Below, piece after piece: positions 1 to 6,364 of a DNA stretch of 14,469 bases (positions within the stretch are counted from its first letter, which is position 1; the number at the start of each line of letters is the position of its first letter). Source of the stretch: Bacteroidetes bacterium QS_8_64_10 (GTDB lineage Bacteria; Bacteroidota; Rhodothermia; Rhodothermales; Salinibacteraceae); contig PXTQ01000100.1 in assembly GCA_003022505.1 (NCBI GenBank), positions 1 through 14,469 on the forward strand, given 5' to 3'. The notes below the pieces were generated by a model, which saw only the letters and a list, made by a program, of their open reading frames with translations, was not told the DNA's origin and made no database searches. The position numbers were made by a program, and so were the translations under genes.

Positions 1-1
1 G

Positions 2-613
2 GACGCCCTACGCGCCGAAAGCGAGACCGTGTTCATCGACATCGCCGTGCCGCGCAACGTGGCGCAGGGCGTGCGCGAGGTGCCGGGTGCTGCCGTCTAC
101 GACCTCGACGCGCTCAACGAGCACCTCGTGGCGACCGAAGAGCGCCGCAAGGCGGCAGCGCCGGAAGCGCGCGCCATCGTCGAGGAGGTGATGAGCGACT
201 TCGTGACGTGGTTCTTTCACCAGCAGGCGCTCCAGCCTGCCATCCAAGCGCTTCGCTCCACCTTCGAGAGCATCCGCACGCAGGAGATCGACCGCCACGC
301 GCATCGCCTCGCCGACACCGATCGCGAAGAGATCGACCGGCTCACGCAATCTATTTTGCAGAAGCTGCTCGCCATCCCCATCGTTCGCCTCAAGGACACG
401 GATCCCGAAAGCATCGACTTCGTGCGCGGCATCCGTCTCCTGAACACGCTTTTCTCGCGGCCCGGTTGCGACGATGACGAGAGCGAGGAGGCAGCCATCG
501 AGGACGGCGAAAGCCCGTTGCTCGAACAAGTGATGGACCGCTCCGGCGCGTTCCGCGACGAGTTGGACCAGTACCGGGCGCTCCGCACGCCTGCGACAGG
601 GTCGGACGAATAA
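2..613 (+). CDS. hemA: Glutamyl-tRNA reductase, C-terminal part (5' end outside window)
   Basis: HemA reduces glutamyl-tRNA(Glu) to glutamate-1-semialdehyde with NADPH, the first committed step of C5 tetrapyrrole synthesis in the cytoplasm. The visible 203 codons begin in the end of the NADPH-binding domain (the stretch VFIDIAVPRNV, then VYDLDALNEHL) and continue through the long helical dimerisation domain, including the family-typical NKLL-like segment seen here as QKLLAIPIVRLKD. The catalytic N-terminal domain lies upstream of the window. An acidic tail of about 50 residues follows the dimerisation domain. The frame is open from base 2 to a TAA at 611-613. hemC follows 165 bases later on the same strand, which fits the common hemA-hemC-hemD order. 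What is present looks intact. Confidence 0.93.
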   Translation, partial: DALRAESETVFIDIAVPRNVAQGVREVPGAAVYDLDALNEHLVATEERRKAAAPEARAIVEEVMSDFVTWFFHQQALQPAIQALRSTFESIRTQEIDRHAHRLADTDREEIDRLTQSILQKLLAIPIVRLKDTDPESIDFVRGIRLLNTLFSRPGCDDDESEEAAIEDGESPLLEQVMDRSGAFRDELDQYRALRTPATGSDE

Positions 614-675
614 CGGCGAGCGTTTGGCCTGCTGCTAAGACTGATCGCGCGGCTCGCTCGAAAGGCAGCAAATCA

Positions 676-716
676 TATTGCGTGGGGCCGCCGATTGTAC
701 ATTTTACGCATTACGT
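676..716. repeat. Heptad repeat of the ACGCAWT family, split and inverted
   Basis: The hemA-hemC gap holds TATTGCGTGGGG at 676-687 and TACGCATTACGT at 705-716. The first matches 8567-8578 exactly; the second matches 4199-4210 apart from at most the first base. The two halves face each other, whereas at 4186-4213 and 8553-8577 they are fused in one array. This is seen directly. Function is unknown. No convincing promoter or Shine-Dalgarno is visible in the rest of the 165-base gap. Confidence 0.5.
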
Positions 717-778
717 TGTACGATCCTTCGCAAAGAGCGACACCGCCTCGCGTTAAAATTCTGGGTTGACGAAGTGGC

Positions 779-1620
779 ATGCCTGTTTCTCTGAAACTCG
801 GCACGCGCGGGAGCCGCCTCGCCCGCTGGCAGGCGGACCGCGTCGCCGGGGCACTCCGGGACGCCGGCGGCTACGACGTCGAGATCACCGAGATTACCAC
901 GCAGGGCGACCGCAACCTGTCGACGTCGCTGGCCGAGATTAGCGACAAGGCGCTCTTTACGAAAGAGCTGGACGTGGCGCTCATCGACGGGCGCATCGAC
1001 CTGGCCGTTCACTCGCTCAAAGACCTGCCGACCGCGCTGCCGGAGGCGCTGGCGATTGCTGCCGTCGGAGAGCGCGCCGCGCCGTGGGACGTCTTCGTCG
1101 CGCATCCGTCGTTCGAGGGCGCGATGGACGACCTGCCGGAGGGTGCGAGCGTCGCCACCTCGTCGCTCCGGCGCCGGGCGCAGCTCCTGGCCTGGCGTCC
1201 CGACCTGAGCGTGCCGCCGGTGCGCGGCAACGTGCCCACGCGCATCGGCAAGCTGGACGAATCGGACTGGCACGGCCTGCTCCTGGCGGAAGCGGGCCTC
1301 GCGCGGCTCGGCCTGGGCGGGCGCATCCGGGAGCGCGTGCCGATCACGAAGAGAGCGAGCGCGCCGTGCTTAGCGAGCGCGCCTACCTGCGACGGCTGGA
1401 GGGCGGCTGCCAGGTGCCCATCGGCGCGCACTGCCGCTACGAAGAGGACGTATTGCATCTCGAAGGCTGCGTGGCCTCGCTCGACGGCAGCCGCTTGCTG
1501 CGCGAGGAGGCGCGCGGCCCGGCAGGCGAACCCGAAGCGCTGGGCGTGCGGCTGGCCGAGCGGCTGCTCGATGAGGGCGCGGCAGCGATCCTGCGCGAGG
1601 TGCGGGAAGCAGAGCAATAA
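779..1620 (+). pseudogene. hemC: Porphobilinogen deaminase, broken by an internal deletion with frameshift
   Basis: HemC polymerises four porphobilinogens into hydroxymethylbilane, between the HemA/HemL/HemB steps and HemD. Frame 1 (from ATG 779) gives a normal N-terminus: KLGTRGSRLA, TTQGDR, FTKELDVALIDG, DLAVHSLKDLPT and SSLRRRAQLL, up to GLGGRIRERVPIT near base 1348. The rest of the gene continues in the +2 frame from about 1350 as ESERAVLSERAYLRRLEGG, then the dipyrromethane-cofactor cysteine (codon 1408-1410, in GGCQVPIG), and ends at TAA 1618-1620. Compared with the family, about 31-33 residues between RERVP and the ERAYLRRLEGG block are missing, including the conserved PAxGQGAxGIE segment. 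The two parts together make about 280 residues against a usual 300-315. As written it cannot make an active enzyme. I cannot tell an assembly error from a real deletion; hemD downstream looks whole, so the pathway itself does not appear abandoned. Confidence 0.88.
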
Positions 1621-1629
1621 GAATTTACG

Positions 1630-1671
1630 AGACGGTGAATCTATGAGACTAAGATTTCAGATTCACCGTCT
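1630..1671 (+). terminator. Stem-loop just after hemC, likely terminator
   Basis: AGACGGTGAATCT (1630-1642) and AGATTCACCGTCT (1659-1671) form a perfect 13-bp inverted repeat around a 16-base loop, 10 bases after the hemC stop. TTT follows the stem at once and a further run of six T lies at 1684-1689. The T tract is weaker and later than in a textbook intrinsic terminator, so it could also be an RNA-stabilising 3' hairpin. Confidence 0.55.
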
Positions 1672-1711
1672 TTCCGCTCCCGATTTTTTGCGCGTTTGCG
1701 CGGAGAATTAA

Positions 1712-1816
1712 CTGCTCATCAGGAGAGTTGTTACCTGCTCGGAGATCCTGTTTTTCGTAACTGGCAGAGGTGAACTATGGAAACGCCACCTCTTTGAAGA
1801 CGATGAGCAGGAATAG
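1712..1816 (+). pseudogene. Possible antitoxin C-terminal remnant
   Basis: This short open stretch has no good start and ends with TGRGELWKRHLFEDDEQE and a TAG at 1814-1816. The stop lies three bases before the ATG of the PIN fragment, and both are in the same frame, a spacing typical of antitoxin-toxin pairs. The charged tail is compatible with the end of a small antitoxin, but I do not recognise the family. The assignment rests mainly on the neighbour. Confidence 0.3.
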
Positions 1817-1819
1817 CTG

Positions 1820-1909
1820 ATGGCGGAGTCGGATCAGATTATTGTGGACGCAAATATTTTGTTCTCTGCGTTACGACGAGGATTTGATCGCTTCTACGAA
1901 CCGGAGTAG
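1820..1909 (+). pseudogene. PIN-domain (VapC-like) toxin remnant
   Basis: A 29-codon frame from ATG 1820 reads DQIIVDANILFSALRR near its start, the classic first strand of a PIN-domain ribonuclease with the metal-binding Asp (residue 10) in VDAN. It then gives RFYEPE and a TAG at 1907-1909. In full-length relatives (about 130-150 residues) a helix separates the first strand from a segment like FYVPE/FYEPE, so most of that helix and everything after it appear to be missing. The three remaining acidic catalytic positions are absent, so it cannot be active. It lies between hemC and hemD, behind a putative antitoxin tail, and looks like a decayed toxin-antitoxin insertion inside a heme operon. 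Confidence 0.55.
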
Positions 1910-1931
1910 CAAGGGAAAAAAGGTTCAGTAC

Positions 1932-2672
1932 GTGCCTATCTTGTCGAAAGTCCCGACCGTCATTCTGTTACACGCGCCCCGCGAGGACGATCCGTATGAA
2001 GCGGCGTTCCGTGAGGCGGGCTACGCGCCGGAGTCCGTGCCCGTCCTGCGCTTTGAGCGCGTAGGGCAGGCAGCGCTCCGCGAGGCACTGGCGCGTCCCG
2101 GTGCCTACGACGGCCTCTTCGTCACCAGCCCGCGCGCGGCGGAAGTGCTGCGCGAGGCGCTGGAGCAGCAGACCGAATCGGGCGCGGCGTGGACGGACGA
2201 GCTGGCGTTTGCGGTCGGCCCGCGCACGGCGGAGATGCTGCGCGAGGTGGGCTTCGCGCCGGAGGGCGAAGAAAGCGGCGGGGCCGAGCAGCTTGCGGAA
2301 CGCATCGCGCGCAAGTCGTTCGGGAAGCCGCTTCTGTTTTTGTGCGGCAACCGGCGGCGCGACGCGCTCCCGGACCGGCTGGCGGAGCAGAACATCAGCC
2401 TTGATGAGCGCTGCGTCTACGAGACGCACTTGCGCAACGATTTGCGCCTGCCCGACGACGCACGCTGGCTGGTGTTTTTCAGCCCGTCGGGCGTGGAGGC
2501 CGTGCGGCGCGCGAGTGTCGATCTGGGCGAGGTTCGATGCGCGGCGCTCGGCCCCACCACGGCGGGGGCGCTACGCGAAGCAGGATGGCCCGTTGCCGCC
2601 GTGGCGAGCGAGCCGACGCCCGAGGCGCTCGTCGCGGCGGTCCGACAGGCCGCGCCGCTGGGCGAGCAGTGA
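1932..2672 (+). CDS. hemD: Uroporphyrinogen-III synthase
   Basis: HemD cyclises hydroxymethylbilane with inversion of ring D to give uroporphyrinogen III. The sequence is divergent, as is usual for the family, but shows the two-lobe pattern: VILLHAPREDDPYEAAF at the start, DGLFVTSPRAAEVLREAL, FAVGPRTAEMLREVGF, then the second lobe with LFLCGNRRRDALPDRL, WLVFFSPSGVEAV, CAALGPTTAGALREAGW and a terminal PTPEALVAAV helix. I chose GTG 1932, which has AAAAAAGG about 10 bases upstream; TTG 1941 is an alternative. The frame also runs back to ATG 1842, but that stretch overlaps the PIN remnant and does not look like HemD. From 1932 it encodes 246 residues, the normal size. It is probably cotranscribed with hemA and hemC, unless the hairpin at 1630 stops transcription. 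Confidence 0.87.
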   Translation: MPILSKVPTVILLHAPREDDPYEAAFREAGYAPESVPVLRFERVGQAALREALARPGAYDGLFVTSPRAAEVLREALEQQTESGAAWTDELAFAVGPRTAEMLREVGFAPEGEESGGAEQLAERIARKSFGKPLLFLCGNRRRDALPDRLAEQNISLDERCVYETHLRNDLRLPDDARWLVFFSPSGVEAVRRASVDLGEVRCAALGPTTAGALREAGWPVAAVASEPTPEALVAAVRQAAPLGEQ

Positions 2673-2677
2673 GCTAA

Positions 2678-2694
2678 GTGCCCGCTGCGGGCAC
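2678..2694 (+). terminator. Short GC-rich hairpin after hemD
   Basis: GTGCCCG-CTG-CGGGCAC is a perfect 7-bp stem with a 3-base loop, five bases after the hemD stop and between two convergent genes (hemD and maf). No T run follows, so it is at best a factor-assisted terminator or a 3'-end stabiliser. Confidence 0.35.
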
Positions 2695-2808
2695 GACGGC
2701 AGACCGCACACGAGCGCCAGCGACTGACGGACGCTTCTACGAACCTCAAACCTAAGGATTGCTCTAGATAACAAGCCGTTGCATGTCTGAATATTTCTGT
2801 ATCGGCGC

Positions 2809-3405
2809 TTACGTCGTGGCAAGGAGATCGGGGAAAGACTGGTGGAGCGCGCGGCGCAGGCGGTAGAGCGGAAGGCCCACGACGTTGTAGTAGTCGCCTT
2901 CGATGCCTTTGACGAAGAGCGCGGCCTGCGGATCTTGAAGGCCGTACGCGCCGGCCTTGTCGAGCGGAGCGCCGCCGCCGACGTAGTCCTCAGCGAGCGC
3001 GGCGTCCCACGCGCCGAAGTGCACGCGCGTCGTCTCCGTCAGACGGGTGAGGCGATCCGTGGCGGGATGCGCGAGGGCGAGGCCCGTGTGCACCTCGTGC
3101 GAGGGGTCCGCCAGGCGGCGCAGCATGGCGCGGGCTTTCTCGGCGTCAGCGGGTTTGCCGAGCATGTCGTCGCCGGCGGCCACCAGCGTGTCGGCGGCAA
3201 GGGTGAGCGCGTCGGGGCGAGCGGGCGCTACGTCCTGCGCCTTGCGGGCGGCGAGCGCGGCGACCTGCTCGCGCGGCGCGACGTCGGGCGGCAGCGTTTC
3301 ACTCACGTCGCTCGGCTGCACCGTGAAATCGAGACCCAGGCGCTCCAGCAGCCGGCGTCGGCGGGGCGAGGCGGAGGCGAGGACGAGGTCGCCGGTGAGG
3401 TGCAT
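2809..3405 (-). CDS. maf: Maf-family nucleoside triphosphate pyrophosphatase
   Basis: Maf proteins hydrolyse dTTP/UTP or modified nucleotides to the monophosphate and pyrophosphate, acting as house-cleaning enzymes and linked to septum control in some species. The 198-residue protein has the full set of motifs: LASASPRRRRLLERLG (residues 9-24), the catalytic AADTLV (Asp72), GKPADAEKARAML (83-95) and PLDKAGAYGLQD. Both length and motif spacing fit the YhdE/Maf subfamily. It begins at an ATG (3405) and ends at 2809. It is the last gene of a minus-strand run (NlpC/P60, greA, mtgA, maf), 74 bases after mtgA, so it may be cotranscribed with it. Confidence 0.93.
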   Translation of the reverse strand: MHLTGDLVLASASPRRRRLLERLGLDFTVQPSDVSETLPPDVAPREQVAALAARKAQDVAPARPDALTLAADTLVAAGDDMLGKPADAEKARAMLRRLADPSHEVHTGLALAHPATDRLTRLTETTRVHFGAWDAALAEDYVGGGAPLDKAGAYGLQDPQAALFVKGIEGDYYNVVGLPLYRLRRALHQSFPDLLATT

Positions 3406-3479
3406 GTCCTCAAGAGACTATGAGACTACTGCTTCGCCAAGCCTGATTCTTCATACCGAAAAGTTGATCGGTTTCTATT

Positions 3480-4145
3480 TCACCACCCCATCGTTTTCAT
3501 CCGGCCCAGGATGGTGCTCGCGTACTGCTGCATGTTGTGCGGTGAGCGCGTGCGAGGGGCGGGCAGGAGGGCGGCCAGCGACGCGGACTGCCAGCGGCTC
3601 AGGCTCGCCGCCGACGTGCCGAAGTAGTGCTGCGCCGCCGCTTCCGCGCCGTACACGCCGCGATCCAGCTCCACCACGTTCAGGTAGAGGGTCAGGATGC
3701 GCTCCTTCGACAGGATCAGCTCCGTCAGGTGCGTCAGCGGCACCTCGAAGCCCTTGCGGATCCAGTTGCTGTGCGTCGTCAGGAACAGGTTCTTGGCGAG
3801 CTGCTGCGTGATCGAGGAAGCGCCGCGTCGCCTTTCGCCTTCCTGCATCTCCTCGACCGCTTTGCCGACGGCCTCCCAGTCGATGCCGTTGTGCTCGTAG
3901 AAGCGCGTGTCTTCGGCGGCGACAACGGCGTGGGGCAGGTGCTCCGAGAGGCCCGATCGCTCGACCGGCTCATACTGAAAATCGTACGGCTCGCTCTCGA
4001 AGAGCGACTCTACTGCGCGTTGCGCTTGCACCGTCGTGAAGAGCGGCTCCACCCACGTGAACAGGATAAGCAGCACCGTGCAGACCCCGAGATACGCGGC
4101 CAGCGCGATGAGGAGCCACTTCAGAACCGAGCGCAGAACGTTCAC
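3480..4145 (-). CDS. mtgA: Monofunctional peptidoglycan glycosyltransferase (GT51)
   Basis: MtgA polymerises lipid II into glycan strands at the outer face of the inner membrane, without a transpeptidase domain. The 221-residue product has one N-terminal membrane anchor (about residues 9-31, WLLIALAAYLGVCTVLLILF). A GT51 domain follows, with AVVAAEDTRFYEHNGIDW carrying the catalytic Glu78, then GASSITQQLAKNLFL, the segment SKERILTLYLNVVELDRGVYG, and AEAAAQHYFG. All motifs appear in the usual order and the gene looks complete. The start used is GTG 4145. It is flanked by greA and maf on the same strand, with a heptad repeat in the gap upstream. Confidence 0.94.
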   Translation of the reverse strand: MNVLRSVLKWLLIALAAYLGVCTVLLILFTWVEPLFTTVQAQRAVESLFESEPYDFQYEPVERSGLSEHLPHAVVAAEDTRFYEHNGIDWEAVGKAVEEMQEGERRRGASSITQQLAKNLFLTTHSNWIRKGFEVPLTHLTELILSKERILTLYLNVVELDRGVYGAEAAAQHYFGTSAASLSRWQSASLAALLPAPRTRSPHNMQQYASTILGRMKTMGW

Positions 4146-4185
4146 AATGTGGCTTCGACGGATTCGTCGGGCGAGGACGGTGCGT

Positions 4186-4213
4186 ACGCATCACGCAATA
4201 CGCATTACGTGGG
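4186..4213 (+). repeat. Four-unit heptad repeat, ACGCAWT family
   Basis: Four consecutive 7-base units: ACGCATC, ACGCAAT, ACGCATT and ACGTGGG. The core CACGCAATACGCATTACG (4192-4209) recurs exactly, in the opposite orientation, at 8558-8575. It lies in the 132-base gap between greA and mtgA. I see no other feature in that gap. Function unknown. Confidence 0.6.
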
Positions 4214-4277
4214 TTCGGAATGACACGACATACCGAGAAGTAAGCCCCTTCGGATAAATTTGCTGAACACGTACTCT

Positions 4278-4778
4278 TCACTCCTCCACGGAAGCGGCGG
4301 CGCGGCTGATTTCCAGAATCTCCAACTCGATGTCGCCCGCCGGCACGTTCACTTCCACTACATCGCCTTCCTCATGGCCGAGCAGTCCCTTGCCTACCGG
4401 GCTGGTCACGGAAATCTTGCCGTCCTGCGGGTCGGCCTCCTCGCCGGAAACGAGCGTCACCGTTTGCTCCGTGCCGGTCTGGCTGTTTTTGAAACGCACC
4501 GTGGAGAGAATGTACGCCTTGCTCGGATCGATCTCTGTTTCGTCGACGACGCGGGCGTTGGCGACGGTCGATTCGATTTTGGCGATACGTGCCTCGACCT
4601 TGCCCTGCGCTTCTTTGGCAGCGTCGTACTCGGCGTTCTCGGAAAGGTCGCCTTTGGCGCGCGCCTCGGCAATCTCGTCTGAGATGCGCGGGCGCTCCTC
4701 GTGGCGCAGATGATGCAATTCGTCCTTGAGGTCCTGCAGGCCTTCTTCCGTGAGGTAAACGGTTTTTTGATCTTCCAT
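4278..4778 (-). CDS. greA: Transcription elongation factor GreA
   Basis: GreA binds the RNA polymerase secondary channel and stimulates cleavage of backtracked RNA. The 166-residue protein has an N-terminal antiparallel coiled coil whose tip carries the conserved GDLSENAEYDAAKE motif (residues 43-56), including the acidic residues that act at the polymerase centre. The C-terminal FKBP-like domain (roughly residues 85-160) includes VGKGLLGHEEGDVVEVNVP. Length is slightly above the E. coli protein. The start is ATG 4778, with no strong Shine-Dalgarno. An intrinsic terminator of the upstream gene lies 27 bases before it, so greA probably has its own promoter. Confidence 0.96.
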   Translation of the reverse strand: MEDQKTVYLTEEGLQDLKDELHHLRHEERPRISDEIAEARAKGDLSENAEYDAAKEAQGKVEARIAKIESTVANARVVDETEIDPSKAYILSTVRFKNSQTGTEQTVTLVSGEEADPQDGKISVTSPVGKGLLGHEEGDVVEVNVPAGDIELEILEISRAAASVEE

Positions 4779-4804
4779 AGCAGCGTAAGAGCTTCTTCGA
4801 TGAC

Positions 4805-4833
4805 GAAAGAAAAAGCCCGGCGTGAGGCCGGGC
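4805..4833 (-). terminator. Intrinsic terminator of the NlpC/P60 gene
   Basis: Read on the minus strand, GCCCGGC (4833-4827), a 5-base loop (4826-4822) and GCCGGGC (4821-4815) form a 7-bp GC stem, followed at once by TTTTTCTTT (4814-4806). It lies about 60 bases after the NlpC/P60 stop and just before greA, and has the classic rho-independent form. Confidence 0.85.
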
Positions 4834-4892
4834 GGCGGCGATCTTGTTAAAGCGAACCGTTTACACGCACGCGAGGCGGAAATGATCCGTGT

Positions 4893-5406
4893 TTACCAAC
4901 CGTAGGGGGTCTCTTGCGACGGTGCGGGGGAGGAGGTGGCCGTCGAGGAGGGGGTTCCGCCTGTGGTGGGGCGCACGACGCGGCGCGCGGTCCAGTAGGC
5001 GTCTTGCCAGTACGAAGTGGTCATGTCGGAGACGGTGACGCCCCGCGACGGCGAGACGTGCGCGAACTCGTTTTCGGACAGATAGATGCCGACGTGGCGC
5101 GTCTTGCGACCGGTGCGGAAGAGCACGAGATCGCCGGCGCGCAGCTCGTCGCGGCCGATTTCGATGCCGGCGCTCACCTGTTGGCGCGTGGAGCGTGGCA
5201 GCGAGCGGTCCAGCCGGTTCTCGAAGACGCGCATGACGAAGCCGGAGCAGTCCGCCCCCGAACGCGAGGTCCCGCCCATGACATACGGCGTGTCCTCCCA
5301 CGCGGCGGTAGCGTCGCGCAGAGTGCGCTCCAGAGCCGGGAGGTCCGGTGGATTGACGTGGGCCACATTGCCGCCGCAGAAAGCCCAGTAGTAGCGCGTG
5401 CTTCAT
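4893..5406 (-). CDS. NlpC/P60 cell-wall peptidase, probable lipoprotein with broken signal peptide
   Basis: NlpC/P60 enzymes cut gamma-D-Glu-diaminopimelate type bonds in peptidoglycan peptides. The intact frame runs 5378-4893 and carries the full catalytic set. Numbered from the GTG at 5366, these are Cys40 in SGADCSGFVMRVF, His91 in RHVGIYL and His103 in FAHVSP; a Ser/Thr/Pro-rich tail follows. Just upstream in this frame is CGGNVAHV, which looks like a lipidated Cys plus mature N-terminus. A matching signal-peptide start, MKHALLLGF, begins at ATG 5406 in a different frame. The two run together at about 5378-5381, so roughly 7-12 hydrophobic residues and the lipobox seem to have been lost along with the frame. 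As written, the enzyme would be made only from the internal GTG 5366, without an export signal. The terminator at 4805 ends its transcript. Confidence 0.8.
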
Positions 5407-5594
5407 TTCTTTTCCATGCTCTCGTTCAGAAAACTATTGTAATGTGGCCAGCATGTGCAATCCAGCCATGTCAAATACATTTAACCTCACGTAAAGATTC
5501 AAACATGCGAGATAGCAGGATCAATCCCAAACAACAATTGTTAGCAGATTCCCCGACACGAAAAGCTCTCAATCACCAAATTTTCGCTTACGCC
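5407..5594. promoter_or_regulatory. AT-rich divergent intergenic region
   Basis: This gap separates the divergent NlpC/P60 gene (-) and brxA (+) and is visibly richer in A/T than the genes, so both promoters should lie here. On the minus strand I see TTGACA (5474-5469) and TACAAT (5441-5436), but 27 bases apart, too far to be one sigma-70 promoter. No confident promoter can be named. Confidence 0.35.
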
Positions 5595-6125
5595 ATGCCT
5601 TATCCTGAACAGATGGTTGCCCCGATGCGCCGCGAACTGACGCAGCTCGGTGTGGAGGAGCTGCGCGACGCGGATGCCGTAGACACCGCTTTTGAGAACA
5701 CTGCCGACGATGAAACCACGGTTGCCGTCATCAACTCCGTGTGCGGATGCGCGGCCTCCAACGCGCGTCCCGCCGTCAAGGCGGCAAAGGAAGCCGACGG
5801 CCCGCAGCCGGATCGCTACGTGACCGTCTTCGCCGGGCAGGATCTCGATGCCACCGAGCGCCTGCGCGAGAAGCTGGTTGGCATTCCGGACTCGTCGCCC
5901 TTCATCGCCCTCTTTAAGGGGCAGGATCCCGTCTACGCCATCGAGCGCCGTCACATCGAGGGGCGCTCGGCGCGTGCCATCGCCTCGGACCTGCGCGAGG
6001 CCATCGACGAGCACTGCGGCGAAACGAACGGCACCGCCGAGGAAGGACCAAGCGGTCCCGACGAGGCCGACGCGCCGCAGGCCGAGTCGTCTAACCTGCC
6101 GGAGACGTTTCGGTCGATCAAGTGA
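5595..6125 (+). CDS. brxA: Bacilliredoxin, BrxA/BrxB (YphP/YqiW) family
   Basis: Bacilliredoxins remove bacillithiol from mixed disulfides on proteins, using a CxC active site in a thioredoxin fold. The 176-residue product begins MPYPEQMVAPMRREL, the conserved family start, and has the signature VINSVCGCAASNARP with Cys50-Gly-Cys52, then VTVFAGQDLDATERLREK, IALFKGQDPVYAIERRHIEG and DLREAIDEHCGE. The core is the usual size, about 140 residues; an acidic, Pro/Ser-rich tail of about 35 residues is extra. I chose ATG 5595 because family members begin there; an in-frame ATG at 5505 would add 30 residues over AT-rich, non-coding-looking sequence. The gene implies that the host uses bacillithiol or a methylated form, as parts of Bacteroidota/Chlorobiota do; that last point is inference. 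Confidence 0.9.
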   Translation: MPYPEQMVAPMRRELTQLGVEELRDADAVDTAFENTADDETTVAVINSVCGCAASNARPAVKAAKEADGPQPDRYVTVFAGQDLDATERLREKLVGIPDSSPFIALFKGQDPVYAIERRHIEGRSARAIASDLREAIDEHCGETNGTAEEGPSGPDEADAPQAESSNLPETFRSIK

Positions 6126-6126
6126 G

Positions 6127-6202
6127 TTTCAGGTTATCAGGTTACACGTTTCAAGTTTTTCAGGTTCGACCGTCTGCAACTCGCAACCTGCGCCAACCTG
6201 TA
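6127..6202. repeat. Facing arrays of AACYTGC-type heptads after brxA
   Basis: Directly after the brxA stop, units of the form CAGGTTA/CAAGTTT run through 6127-6166 (reverse orientation). From 6176 to 6202 the same family runs forward as GCAACTCGCAACCTGCGCC and AACCTGTA. The two arms are partly self-complementary and could pair at the 3' end of the brxA mRNA. The family recurs at 6326-6357, 14059-14091 and 14380-14414. Confidence 0.5.
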
Positions 6203-6325
6203 ATACCGAATCCAACTCATAATGTCGCCATCGTTTTTTACAGGATGTGGAGCGACGCAGCGTGCTGCGTCGTTACGTCAAAATTAGAACCTGCACATCC
6301 CGACACTGATATTTGGATTGGGTAT

Positions 6326-6357
6326 AACCTGTAACTTGCCAACCTGCAACCTGAAAC
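6326..6357 (+). repeat. AACYTGC heptad array immediately before tyrS
   Basis: Units AACCTGT, AACTTGC, AACCTGC and AACCTGA occur in tandem with one extra C between the second and third, ending 7 bases before the tyrS ATG. The same arrangement, with few differences, precedes the small membrane protein gene at 14102. It takes up the place where a ribosome-binding site would be; none is otherwise visible. The preceding stretch 6203-6325 is AT-rich, shows no gene, and could hold the tyrS promoter. Confidence 0.55.
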
Positions 6358-6364
6358 GCAGCAG

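Noticed and set aside
1842..1931. N-terminal extension of HemD from ATG 1842
   Set aside because: The 30 extra residues overlap the PIN remnant in another frame and resemble no HemD; starts at 1932 or 1941 fit better.
4861..5406. A 181-codon frame starting MKHALLLGF as a separate gene
   Set aside because: Only its first nine residues look real (signal-peptide start); after that it is Arg/His-rich noise opposed by the NlpC/P60 frame that carries the Cys-His-His set.
4914..5504. Plus-strand extension of the bacilliredoxin frame far upstream
   Set aside because: It runs antisense through the NlpC/P60 gene; bacilliredoxins begin at the MPYPEQ position.
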